A program made the translations under genes and the position numbers. Below, piece after piece: positions 44,046 through 54,899 of a stretch of 64,000 nucleotides of DNA (position 1 is the first letter of the stretch; every line of letters begins with the position of its first letter). Source of the DNA: Ephemerocybe angulata (Eukaryota; Basidiomycota; Agaricomycetes; Agaricales; Psathyrellaceae). The stretch is taken from the NCBI GenBank assembly GCA_013368325.1, contig JAACJK010000163.1, positions 2,418,001 through 2,482,000 of the forward strand. The letters run 5' to 3'. Below the pieces are notes generated by a model that saw nothing but the letters and a program-made list of their open reading frames with translations, did not search any database and was not told where the DNA came from.

Positions 44046-45610
44046 AGATGCATTACAGTGCGACACAAGTATTGGGAAGCCTCAAACCTCACTTTGACAG
44101 CCCGGATGAATTGCAAGGCCTACTGACGTCTTCAAACCTTCGAGGCTTCGAGATATTCCAGTGAGCATGAGTTGTGATGCATCAGGTAGTGCGAATGAAT
44201 GCATTAGAGCGGTACCACCTAATAGCCCATAGATGCATTAAGCCCTAGCAATGCATCGTCAATGCATCACCTTCCCCAGCAGGGCCTCGAAACGTTCACA
44301 CTCCAGTTATTTACCTGTTTCAGCCAAGTCCAGCGATGCATTAGAGCGTGACTCTGATTATTGGAACTCCTCAGCCTCCAAATGTGGCCGAAAATGCATT
44401 GCAATGCATCGATGCATCACCGTCTCCAGCAGGCCTCAGAAAGTTTCTCCCCTGTTACTTGCCCGTCCCAATTAAGTCCAACGATGTATTAAAGTGTGAC
44501 GCTAATTACTGGGCCTCCTCAGCCTCGGGGTGCATCAACGTACAGCACCTCCAGGAACGAAATGTGGGCGCTTATTCTTGGAGGTTTTCCTTTCTAGCCT
44601 AAGATCGGACAAATCAATACAGGATCAGCGTGTGGCTAATAAATATTCAGTCGGATACATTACCTACTCGTCTTCGAGGGAATCCTTGCTGCTTTGAGCG
44701 GGCAAGGGACAGGGGAAGTCACGCCCGTTCTCATTAGGCGCCCAAATGCCGGAATGGAGGGCGCACATGTCTGTGATGCATTAAAGACATGACTGACGGA
44801 GGGACGACTGTAATGTAATGCATCCTAGACATGAGGACTAGGAGATGGTGTGTAGTGTTATATTCTGATGCATCACAGAACGACGTGGGCAGGATTCATG
44901 ATGCATCACACTGCTCGGTCCGCTGGGGGTGGTAATGCATTAGACCGGGAGAGTACGTTACGTAGCAGAATCAGTCCGCGAGGGAATGGTAATGCATTGG
45001 CTGTCCAGATTCTTGGGCATGATTGCCCAAGAAGCGTGCTGGTAGAGGGATTCTAATGCATTACAACGGCCAATGCAAAGCGTGATGCTCCAATCATGTT
45101 CAATGGCCTTTGATGCATTAGCAATTTTGAACGACTTACCGAAGGCACCAAGAGCTGATATATGCCCGGTAAGCCCAGTTCTCTAACAACGCAGAGGGAA
45201 GAGAGCCAACGAATATATGGAGTATCCAATACACCGTTGGCCATTGAATTTGGCGAGCGGGGGCGTGGTAGAACAGGGAAAGCGCGCGCCGCCTACCCCG
45301 ATCACCCTTTGGAAAATGATGCATTAGGTGGAGGGAGGACGTACCCGTACCCTGCGGATATTTCCACGCGAGCGATGCAGGCACGATCAGCTTGAGAAGG
45401 CTGTCGTCAAGTCCGGATCCCATCACAATCGCATATGGCAATGGGGGCGGGGGCGGGAGAACGCTTACAAAGCGAAGCTGGCGGGATGACGCCTAGCGGG
45501 CATAATTGGGTGCTCCTAAAGGTAATGCATCATTAATGCATTGCATGGTACTCTTTATGCATTGCGAAGTCCCCCCCGAAGGCGGATGATAGCTGAAGGG
45601 ATTAATGCAC
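44046..45610. repeat. Right subterminal array of TGCATTA/TGCATCA heptamers (element 2)
   Basis: About 16 exact TGCATTA or TGCATCA copies occur in 1.6 kb, for example near 44046, 44177, 44198, 44231, 44334, 44410, 44776, 44869, 44900, 44934, 45056, 45114, 45320 and 45525. TGCATTG/TGCATCG variants are interspersed. It is the counterpart of 765-1535 and ends at the right inverted repeat. Confidence 0.8.
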
Positions 45611-45665
45611 CACCAGTCGCCCATTGATCATCGCGAAAAGTGCACAACTTTGACAGGACCGGCTG
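45601..45665 (-). repeat. Right terminal inverted repeat of element 2
   Basis: Reverse complement matches 746-810: AGTTGTGCA, TGATCAATGG and GTGCATTAAT blocks in the same order and nearly the same spacing. Confidence 0.65.
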
Positions 45666-45673
45666 GACCGACC
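45666..45673. repeat. Candidate 8-bp target-site duplication, right copy
   Basis: GACCGACC, identical to 738-745. Confidence 0.55.
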
Positions 45674-46305
45674 CGCCGCGGGCGGTCTCGTACGCATTTC
45701 ATAGCCATCTAGTCCTCTATTTCTATGTATATAAGGGCGCTCTGTACCTACTGTTTCGATAGTTCGCTCTCCCCATTATTGTTTGCGCCTGTGGGCGGCA
45801 GCTGGGTAGAAGTCAACTTTAATGCGACCTCACCGTTTTTGCCATGCAAAGACTCCTAGAAGTAGGCTTATATGATGTTCCTCTACCTCTATACATCTGA
45901 GATGATACTTTGTCTAGTGGTCGATGTGGCGAGAACGGCGGGACGTGATTAATCGTGATGCTCGAAAGGTAACCTAACCAAAAACTTGAGATCGTAGACG
46001 CTTTCATCTCAGCCCTCAGGTATTGCGTGTATTGCGTGCGTGGAGACTTCGATCCTGATCAGTCGAAGAGGAGACTTCCCGTACCTGAAGGCTTCCCCGA
46101 TAGTCCCCAGCGTCAGTCGAAGCAATAAGCGCCCAAAAGGGCGCACGGGAGCGATTCCCAGCAAAATATCCTACGCTTACAAGTTACACTTAATCCATAT
46201 GTTTACCTCTATAATGATATAAATTTTGATTCTTAACTTCCTTCACTTTCCTTCCTTTCCTTCCTTTCCTTTCCTTTCCTTTCCCTTTCCTTCCATGTTC
46301 GCACC
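45674..46305. other. Spacer with CT-rich tract, 3' of adenylosuccinate lyase
   Basis: No gene is seen. A pyrimidine run of CTTTCC units at about 46238-46293 lies directly downstream of the lyase stop codon. Confidence 0.5.
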
Positions 46306-48194
46306 TCAAACGCTCAACTCGACCTTCTTGCTCCCACCAATCGCATCTTGAAGTTCCTTGTCGGCAAGCGCAGGCTCAACCCAGTTCTTAAGGAATCCAT
46401 CAACCTGCTGAGGCGCACGCCCGATGAAGCTCGCAGGGTCGAGGAGCGAGTCGAGCTCGGCGATGATAGGCTCAAAGTAGGGATCAGCCCTCACGCGGTC
46501 GAGCAAATCGTTCTCGAGGCCAAGGCCCTTTACTTGGTGGCCAGCTTCATGAGAAAGCACCTGGACACACATAACAGCACCCTTGAGTTGTGTTTTCACT
46601 TCGATTCAAGTTTGCAAAACTCACCCGAATCTTCTCGTGCGCCTCCTGCCTGTCTCCACCCTTCTTCACGATCGCCATGATCAAGTTCTCAGTAGCCATG
46701 AACGGCAGCTCCTGCGTGATCCTGCGCGCAATGACCTTGGGGTACACAACGAGTCCCTCGGAGATGTTCTGCAGGGTGCTGAGGACAATATCAGCAGTGA
46801 GGAACGCCTCGGGGATGGTGATGCGGCGGTTAGCGCTGTCGTCGAGCGTGCGCTCGAACCACTGCACGCTTGAAGTCATGAGGGCATTCTGGTGGAGGAC
46901 CATCAAGTGTCGGGACAAGCTGCAGACGCGCTCGGAACGCATGGGGTTGCGCTTGTACGCCATAGCTGAGGAGCCGATCTGAGTGGACTCGAAGGGTTCT
47001 TCGATTTCCTGGCACCTTATTAGAACTCGGAAGACAAACAGAGAGGGGTTGAACGAACCTTGAGGTTGGCCAAAAGACGAATGTCGGTTGCGATCTTGTG
47101 AGCAGTCGCACCGAGGGAGGCGAGGGGTCCGAGGACGTCGGCGTCAATCTTCCTCGAGTACGTCTGCGAAGTGACGGGGTAGGCGTATTCGAACCCAGAG
47201 AGCTTGGTAACAAGTCGGTCAAGCTCCTCGACCTTGTCGTGGTCTCCGTCGAAAAGAGTGAGGAAGCTGGCCTGAGTGCCGGTCGTTCCCTTGACTCCAC
47301 GGAAGCCAAGATCGTCCCTTGCGCGCTTGAGGTTTCGAAGATCCCAGAGCAGTTCCTAAATGGTGAATGGAGAAATAAGTCAGATACTTGCTGGGGTTTG
47401 GGGCGCTTTCGACGCACCTGGATCCAGAGGGTAGCACGCTTTCCGACAGTGGTCAACTGGGCAGGCTGGAAGTGGGTGAATCCCAATGCAGGGAGATCGC
47501 GGTACTGCGCAGCGAACGCAGAGAGACGCGAGATTAAAACGCCCAAAGCGCGAATGAGGAACGTCAGGCCCTCGCGAAGGAAGATGAGATCGGCGTTGCT
47601 GAAGAGATATCGGTATTAACAACACGCAGAATCCGAAGGCAACTCACTCAGTGACATAACACGACGTAGCGCCAAGACTTCAGGGAATCAGCCTGGATTC
47701 AGACGCGAAAGGAATGTCCGACGCACTGGATGATCCCTGCAGCCGAGGGTGCGACCTTTCCGAAGGTATAGACGTGGGCCATAACGTCATGGCGGCGCTT
47801 TTTCTCCTCAACAGCTGCGATCTCGAATTGTTCAGGCGTCAAGTTCTGAAGGGTGACTTTAGACAAGGGTATGGGGGTATATTTCATCAGGCCGCACCAA
47901 GTTGTTCTTCATCTCCTCGATGGCCTGCTCGGGAATGGGCAATCCGAGCTCCTTCTCCGCGATGGCCAGGTTAAGCCAGAGTTGCCTCCAAGTTGAGAAG
48001 CGTTTCTGCAAGAGACCGTCAACCTTCAGTCGATTCGTATAGTGCACCGACGTACGGCAGGAGAGAACAAATACGACATCTCCTTGCTGGCATACCGGCT
48101 ATACAAGACCTTGATCAGTGGTCAATACTGGGTGGACGAGCTGACGAAGCCCTCACCTTGAAAGCGGGGTCTGGTATCCCTCGAAAGCCTCCAT
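46306..48194 (-). CDS. ADE13: Adenylosuccinate lyase
   Basis: This cytosolic enzyme acts twice in purine synthesis. It removes fumarate from SAICAR and from adenylosuccinate. The minus-strand gene starts at 48194 ([12 protein letters not shown]) and continues over several short introns through [14 protein letters not shown] and [20 protein letters not shown]. The family signature appears as [16 protein letters not shown] near 46970. The C-terminal part has [20 protein letters not shown] and IGRAPQQV, ending at 46306. Length (about 480 residues) and motif order fit the fungal enzyme. It is a single-copy housekeeping gene and marks the host side of the transposon nest. Confidence 0.93.
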
Positions 48195-48602
48195 TTTCTC
48201 GATTCTGGGGAATGCGGGGAGGACTACGACGTAGTTATAAGAGAAGTTGTAATCAGCCGTGCCAGGTTATCTCAAATCTTTCTGATCTTCGATTTCGGAC
48301 ATCACCGGCTTTAGACGCTCAGGGGCGTCGGCCGCGTCGGCCTGCCCCCATGATCTGCATCCTTACCCCGCATTCACGGCCGCCTCTCAGATCTAAGCGC
48401 CAACCGATAACGGATGGGGGAATTCAAGCGCTCAGGGAATGGACAAGTATGGTTACATATAGCTACATACAACTAGATCTACAGAATACATAATAGTACA
48501 ACGAAAAGGTCATCACAATACAATCCACCAAAAACCGATAGCACCCTTATCGGTGTCGGTGCCGCAAAGAGTCATCCAGATCTCCATGCTCCAAACCCCA
48601 GT
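48195..48602. other. Spacer between lyase and Pro/Ser-rich gene
   Basis: Promoter side of the lyase and 3' end of the next gene. No further gene is seen. Confidence 0.5.
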
Positions 48603-49522
48603 TTATGAGAACGAGCCGTGAATCAGAGCATCCCAGGCACCCTTGCCTTGCAGTGCGGTGAAGAACTTGGCTTTCGGCGTCCCTATCGCGGTGGCAGGTG
48701 GTGAAAGGTGAGATTTCGTCGTCGTCGGAAGGTCAGGCAGAGAAGCCGCCTTGACGTTAACCCCGTTGACCTGCTGCGGCTGAAGTGGGGCAAGCGTCGG
48801 TCGCAGCGGTCGCAAACGCGGATCTGAGTCGTCGATAGGCCCAAGGCCCGGAGATGGTGGAGAGACATAGCTGTCTCGGGTGATTGGAGCAGAGCGTATG
48901 GTGTCATCTGGCTCGTGGATGGGAGACATCATCTGCTGCTTTGTAATTGTGGGCGAAGAGGGGGCTGAGCCTCTGGGGGAGCCTTCTTGCGATGGGCTAG
49001 TGGACTAGATTTTGTTGTTAGACGTCCCTTAATCGGCTCTTGCGGTTCGACTCACGGACTGGACCAGCTTCGAGGGGGTATGGCTTGTATGGCTCGCAGG
49101 ATGGTGGCTTTCTCGATAAAGATAGGCATGATGAGAGTGGAGATACTCTGAGCCAAAGGGTGGAGGATGCACTGGAGTCCCCGTGCCCGGTGTAGAGGCC
49201 CCAGAGTGTACAGGGCTCAGGGTTCCAGATGTAGAGCGCGAACTAGGTGGGGCATGCGGTCGTTTCTTTCCGGTTGCACAGGTCGTGATATTCAGCAACG
49301 CAAGGAGGATGCTGTTCGGGCAATGAACTCACGGGGGTCAATATACTGCCCAATGCAATCTGCAGAGCTTCCTTATGAGCCCAGTTCTTACTGTGAATGT
49401 CGTCGTGCGGTTTCAGAGGAGAATGGGCCTCGGGTTGACGATGATTTTGGTTTTGAACTCGGGTCGGCTGCACGAGCTTCAGAGAGGTCCAAAGAGGTAA
49501 GGTCGAGCCAAGGACTCACCAT
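48603..49522 (-). CDS. Conserved-looking Pro/Ser-rich protein, unknown function
   Basis: The best model begins with an ATG at 49522 followed at once by an intron (GTGAGT donor at the codon). It then reads PTRVQNQNHRQPEAH and KNWAHKEALQIALGSILTP. A further exon KRPHAPPSSRSTSG is rich in Ser, Thr, Pro and His. The last exon holds MMSPIHEPDDTIRS and PPSPGLGPIDDSD, and ends in KAKFFTALQGKGAWDALIHG. That C-terminal block looks like a conserved motif, while the rest is disordered. About 250 residues. No domain recognised; a regulatory or signalling adaptor is possible. Confidence 0.6.
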
Positions 49523-50335
49523 GGTGGCTCTGTCTGGAGATTAATTGCAGCTCCCGTGTGTGATATGGCCTTTCAACCTCGATATCACCCTGAGCGCTGA
49601 GGACAATCGTTGAGATCGCTGAACGTCTGAGAACAGCAGAAGGACTGGACTCACAATGAGGCTAGCTGATGGAGAGATGCGTTGCTAGCTGGAATCGATC
49701 CTTTATAACCACGAAGGATAGTCTAATCTCTGGTTAAGTGGCCTTCACCAGCAACTCGGCGCGATAGCATGGACGTTGTGATTATCCAAGCCTGTGGCGG
49801 AATTTGGCCTGTTTCGACACTGCCCCTGTCACCTGAGGACGCCCACGAGCGCCCACCTGACCATGTTTTCTCCACTTTTGGATGCTGACAAATCCCCCGC
49901 CAGACAGGCGGTCGCGACTCCCGAGGAGTCGGCATTTGCCTTGGCGGGTGGCGTTAGGTTTATTTACGATAACTAGTATGAGGGTTCCCTAGAAGCCAGA
50001 GTTCGCCGCGAAGAACAGGTCGGAGAAAGCGAGGATGGGATGCGCCCTGCACGTTTCACCGGAGTCACCGCTCCACAGTGCGCAGCGCTCCAGCGAATGT
50101 CTTGGACTGGACTGGAGCGAAATGAAATGTCGCACTGTATCGCATTGGGCTGGAACATAAAACGCGAAAAACTCTCCTCATATCTTCGCAACCATCTCTC
50201 CGCCGTCGGAACTTGCCACACCAGCTCACAAGCTCCCTCGAAAACTCTCCTCATATCTTCACAACAATCTCTCCAAGTCCGCGGTCGGAACAGCTCATTG
50301 ATTTCACAACCTCCCTCATAACTATCAACTGTCAT
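49523..50335. other. Intergenic region
   Basis: Nothing supported. A repeated stretch around AAAACTCTCCTCATATCTTC occurs twice (50165-50185 and 50239-50260). Confidence 0.4.
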
Positions 50336-51800
50336 GCCTGATAAACTCGGCGTCGCACTTAACGCAGAGGAGCTTTATCGTGAATCTGCCTTCGAGATCC
50401 ATGGTCGCCCAAAGACTACCAGAAACAATATCAATGACTATTATGTCCGGGACCCACCCAATGTACGTGCCATCTCCTAGTCCAGCTCATATTCCCAGCC
50501 AGATACTGAGCGGCCGGACCCCCTTTGCTAGAACCACGAGCTGAGCCCAGTCCCACCCAAGGTTCGCAGTGGGCACGGAAAATTTCCAGAGGAAGCGAAG
50601 GAGGCAAGGAGGCAATCTAAGCCTAGAGCTCCAAAGCCTAGGGAGCCTGAGGTGCTTGCTCTGGGAAGGAAGGATAGGACGCAGGATCTGGCTGACGTCG
50701 CAGTTGACAATTCTGTGCACGGCTGATAGTAGCATATTCTGACACCCCACCTGTACCGTCACAACCCTACGTTCGTTTGCATGGTCCCTCGCCCTTCACA
50801 TTGGGCAAATGTGCACTTGAAGCCCCTGTCTTGAGCGGATGACCCTTATTTTGATCCGGACTTTGTTCACGAGCCGAGCGAGCATCGTCGACTCGGAATC
50901 GCGCTTTCTCCCATACCACCACCTTCCCACAAGCAATTTCAACTATCATCCCCAGATTCAGTGGGGATCTACTGATATCCTCAGAGCCATGAAGATATGG
51001 GACGTTTGTTTAAATGGTTCATGCTTCGTCCTGAAATCTAAATCCTCAGTAAGAATCGTATTGATCCTCTGACCACTGCCCACTGCTCTCTTTGAACAGG
51101 TGAGCCTCTTTTTTTCAGCATGCTTCGTGCATAAACTAACTACAGGAATGGCAATCGTGTGTCGATTCTCGCGGAAATCTCATCATTTGGGGCTTGAGCA
51201 GCGAGATGTATGGACAATCCACAGGAGGCTCACTTCCATGCTGCGGGGAGGCTGCTTCGTGGAATTGGAGGTTCGCTATCATAGAATCTCTCTTCTACTG
51301 ACGGCGTCTATACTCCTTAATGCTCAACAGATTCTCGCTACCGAGGTGGCCAATCGGAGCTTTGTTAATTGTATCTTCGAATGTCGAGAGGAAAATCATT
51401 CCTTCCGATTCACGAAGAGGAAGGTGAGCATCTGGCAATATCGCCCTTGGAATCATTCACATGCATTTAGGGTTGGCCTTCGCGAGTCCAAACGACGCGG
51501 CTAAAATAAACAGACGCCCAACTCAGAAGCGTAAACCTCGGAATCATCCTAGACACAGGCTTCTGCGATGACGCTGCGACGTATATCCCGCCTGTACCCT
51601 TTTTCGGTACGGCCCCCGGAGCTCTCCTGTGTGGGATTGGTCAAGCGTTCCATTCAGAAACGAAGGAAATGGGATGGCTTATCTGGAGTCTCTGCGATGA
51701 GACAACTCAGTACTTCGTACCCCAGACACAGGACTCGGACGACACGGGTTATCGGAAAAGGCTATTGTTTCTGCCAAGCGCCATACATACAGGAGGACTC
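50336..51800 (+). pseudogene. Decayed multi-exon gene, unknown family
   Basis: Several plus-strand stretches read like protein but are separated by stops or frame changes that introns do not easily explain. Examples are MPDKLGVALNAEELYRESAF (50336), KVRSGHGKFPEEAKEARRQ (50553) after an in-frame TAG, YVRLHGPSPFTLGKCALEA (50769), DDPYFDPDFVHEPSEHRR (50838) in a different frame, WQSCVDSRGNLIIWGLSSEM (51150) and ETKEMGWLIWSLCDETTQYF (51659). No family is recognised. A real gene with unusual splicing cannot be excluded. Confidence 0.35.
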
Positions 51801-52246
51801 GTGTGAGATGCTTGCGGCTCTAATACCGACTTTAACTTCCCCTTCGTCACTCCTCTGGCCAGTTTCCCCGAGAGACTCTCCTCTTTGATACCCTATCCAC
51901 TCGGATTGGTTCTTGCACTATGGCTATATCTGAATTTGCATTGGAGGATGCTTTTCGGAACCGCCAATGGGTACTCGAGGTGCACTTCTCTGGCTAACGC
52001 TCCCGCAGGTTCTTCCATGAGGATAGTCACCTGTAATCTTCAATAGAAACGCCCGGCTTCTCCACTATGGCACCTTCCTCGTTAGGCCAATCCTGCAAGC
52101 ACAGCAAGACACAACCAAAGCGTCTTTCTGCTGGAGAATCGTATCGAACCATCTTATCTTGAAGTAGAAAACTTCTTGGGGTCCTTGGCATTGAAAGGCG
52201 CGTCGATGCAATCTGTGCTCGGAAAATCGGAGAAAGAATCAAGGGC

Positions 52247-52253
52247 TATAAAG
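52247..52253 (+). promoter_or_regulatory. TATA box of tyrosinase gene
   Basis: TATAAAG lies 51 bp upstream of the start codon at 52304. The stretch 51801-52246 upstream has no supported gene. Confidence 0.55.
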
Positions 52254-52303
52254 TCTCTCGGTTGCGAGAGAGGTTCGAAGGCAGAGGTCCTACCATAGTG
52301 ATC

Positions 52304-53590
52304 ATGCTTCGTTTTACGGCTCTCATCGCACTTGCCCTTGTGTACCTCGCTTCGGGTATCGCAGCTTCTCCTTTCGCTGCCCCGGACTCTGCTATCCCGC
52401 AGAAGCGTGCTGGAACTTGCGCTCAAATTCGCGTTCGTAAAGAATGGTAAGTGCTGTCCCTGCTCCCTCCATAATATCATTGGTACTCACGTGTTCCCTC
52501 AGGCGTGCTCTGACCGATGTTGAAAAGAAAGGATACATCAATGCCGTTCTGTGTCTCCAGAGCCGTCCTGCCACTGTTGCCGGGAGGCCAGCGATCAGGA
52601 ACCGCTTTGACGAATTCCAAGCAACTCATATCGATCTCACTGACGAGGTCCATCAAGTTGTGAGTGTCTGGTCTACCCTACCGATGAAATCACCGTACTG
52701 ACATTCAATAGGGCCATTTCTTAGCGTGGCATCGTCACTTCATTACTTTGTTTTATAACGCCCTCCGTGATGAATGTGGCTACACTGGCCCGATGACCTA
52801 TTGGAACTGGTCTATCGATGCTGATAACACGAAGGCGTAAGCATCGCTTCCATCCACTCCAACACCTCTCCTTATTGACATTACCTCCTCTTCAGCATGA
52901 AAGACTCTGTCATCTACGACCCCAACACTGGCTTTGGAGGTGACGGTGTTCCAGGAACATACACCCTCCCTCCCGATCCCAACGGGCAGTCCTCAGCTTT
53001 CCCCGGAGCCTACAGAGGCTGCGTCAAGACTGGCCCCTTCGTCAACCAGGTTGTCCGTCTCGGTCCTGGCAAGCTCGTAACCGAGCATTGCCTGGTTCGC
53101 GGCGTCGACGAGAGTAGCAAGACCGCTTTGAAGACCACGGAAGTTAATAGGGTAATGCAACAGACCCCATTCGAGAAATTCCGCACGTCCTTGGAGAACG
53201 GCATCGGGTTTGGCTTTGGCTTTGGTATCCACGGCGGTGGCCACTCTGCTGTTGGAGGGGAGATGCTTAACCCGTACTCTAGCCCAGGCGGTAAGTCTGG
53301 CATTGTTGTGTCCTCTCCGATCCGAGCGGGTATTGACCGGGTCGCTTCTCCAAATACTAGACCCTCTATTCTATCTGCACCACGGAAATCTTGACAGGAT
53401 CTGGTGGCAATGGCAGAAGGTCGACCCTGCGAAGAGACTGTTCGACATTTCGGGGCCCACGACGCAACGCCCTCCCCAGGTTAACATCACCCTCGACTTC
53501 ATGATGACCTTCACTACTCTCGGACCCAAAGTCGCAGTGAGGGATGTTATGGACGCCTCGACGGAGCCCTCTTGCTTCACATACGAGTAA
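52304..53590 (+). CDS. Tyrosinase, secreted
   Basis: Type-3 copper oxidase that hydroxylates monophenols and oxidises diphenols to quinones in melanin-type chemistry. A signal peptide is evident (MLRFTALIALALVYLASGIA). After introns at about 52447-52500, 52660-52710 and 52838-52896, the copper A histidines appear in FDEFQATHIDLTDEVHQ and FLAWHRHF. A YWNWSIDADNTKA block follows. The copper B site lies in GIHGGGHSAVGGEM and DPLFYLHHGNLDRIWWQWQ, on either side of an intron near 53291-53355. The stop is at 53588. The protein is about 370 residues, short compared with cytosolic mushroom tyrosinases, and lacks their C-terminal lid domain. Confidence 0.92.
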
Positions 53591-54233
53591 TGACCTTCAT
53601 GAAGACCTGTATACTTACTTTGTTATCCCTCTTTTCCGACCAATTGATTTTAATTGCGCTTCATCAATTCGTGTGGCCAAGCTTCCGAAGAACTTCCCAC
53701 TCTCGATCCTTCCCTTCTCGGATGCTTGACAATCCATGATTGGCTGCGAATCATATGGCGTCAGAGTAGGTCAGAGGCTCAGAGCATGGTGGTGTGGCGC
53801 TGGGCGAGCTCGCTACTCAACGCCTCATCCTCATGTTCCTCGCTCTCGAGCACGTCGTTATCGGCATGTATTTCATTTGCACCCTGCTTATTATTCACAT
53901 CGTCCACCATTCTCGCCCGGGTTGCATCATAATGCTCCATGACAGGGTAAATTCTGGTGCCTTTAGACACTTTATTCGCATTTCTGAGTCGGAGATTGGC
54001 CTCTGGTGAGTTCATCGAGGGGGTCATGGCCAGCATCATGCAAAAGGTCATTGATATTCGGTTTAAATTATACCCCTGTTCTTTGCAAGCATGCTCCCAA
54101 GAATTCCGGTGGTTCTCCATGACGCACCGAGGATTCCGCACTATAAGAGCGTGAACAATCATATGCATCATCGCAACTTCCAGTTCCCAAACATCGTCTT
54201 CTTCTTTTTTCTTCTCACCGCTACCTCCTACCA
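53591..54233. other. Intergenic region
   Basis: No supported gene. TATAAGA at 54142-54148 lies about 85 bp upstream of the next start codon. Confidence 0.45.
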
Positions 54234-54899
54234 TGCAGCGAGTCCTCTTCCTCCTTACTCTGGCGGTGTCTACCATTGGAGTCCCACATTGGACCGGTAG
54301 CGACTGGACAAGCTCGACAAGCACTTCTTCCGTGGGGTAAGCAGATTACCGCTTTCGGCATCATCTCCTTTGGCGAAACTGACGGGCGCTTCAGGGGCAC
54401 ACACGCGCATTCCACCTCAAGCGGTCTCAACCCTTCACCCACTGTCCCAACGCTGTCCAATGTACCCACTCTGTCGTCCACTATCACGACGGTTTCGGGA
54501 ACGCCCACCACGTACATCGTCATCCCCACCATTATCAGCGGTACTTCCACCACCTCGACAATCACGAGGACGGATAGCAGCAGCTCGGGATCAGGAACTT
54601 CAACTGTGACTGCGACGTCGACTTCGACCTCTACGACTACGACCTCGGTTTCGAGCACACCCGTTCCCCCAACGACGAGCTCCACGAGCTCCACGGCTAC
54701 CGCGCCAGGGTCTGGGACTACGACCACGACCCCAGGTGCAGGCTCTGGTACGACCACCACCCCCGCAACCAGCTCTGGTGCATCCACGACCACTGCACCA
54801 GCTGGCAACGCTGCCCAGTCTCTCTCTGGAAATATTGGAACTTCGATCGCCCTGTCTGGGTTAATCTCGGGAGCCCTTGCCTTGCTCGTTGCGGTCTAA
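54234..54899 (+). CDS. Secreted Ser/Thr-rich protein, probable GPI anchor
   Basis: Exon 1 starts MQRVLFLLTLAVSTIGVPHW, a signal peptide, and ends at a GTAAGC donor near 54338. Exon 2 begins after a CAG near 54391 and joins in frame as GGTHAHSTSSGLNPSP. The body is a long Thr/Ser stretch with Pro and Gly, expected to be heavily O-glycosylated. The C-terminus has small residues and then the hydrophobic tail LSGLISGALALLVAV, typical of a GPI attachment signal. About 200 residues. It is likely a cell-wall surface protein; no catalytic domain is seen. Confidence 0.7.
   Translation, partial: CSESSSSLLWRCLPLESHIGPVATGQARQALLPWGKQITAFGIISFGETDGRFRGTHAHSTSSGLNPSPTVPTLSNVPTLSSTITTVSGTPTTYIVIPTIISGTSTTSTITRTDSSSSGSGTSTVTATSTSTSTTTTSVSSTPVPPTTSSTSSTATAPGSGTTTTTPGAGSGTTTTPATSSGASTTTAPAGNAAQSLSGNIGTSIALSGLISGALALLVAV

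Larger units (their letters stand above)
746..45665. mobile_element. KDZ element 2, about 44.9 kb including nested insertions
   Basis: Inverted repeats at 746-810 and 45601-45665, a shared flanking octamer and heptamer arrays inside both ends delimit one large DNA transposon. Its own cargo is module 2, read right to left: A2, B2, C2, D2, E2 and transposase T2 (43832 to 21349). Three later insertions are inferred: element 1 with module 1 (roughly 2.2-20.7 kb), a copia element (22461-28388) and about 3.5 kb in an A2 intron. Subtracting these leaves about 17 kb, close to the apparent size of element 1. The element is probably not autonomous now because T2 is broken. The limits rest on hand alignment. 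Confidence 0.65.

Noticed and set aside
53779..54324. Minus-strand frame of 181 codons upstream of the secreted protein
   Set aside because: Overlaps the start and signal peptide of a better supported plus-strand gene and has many Met/His repeats without domains.
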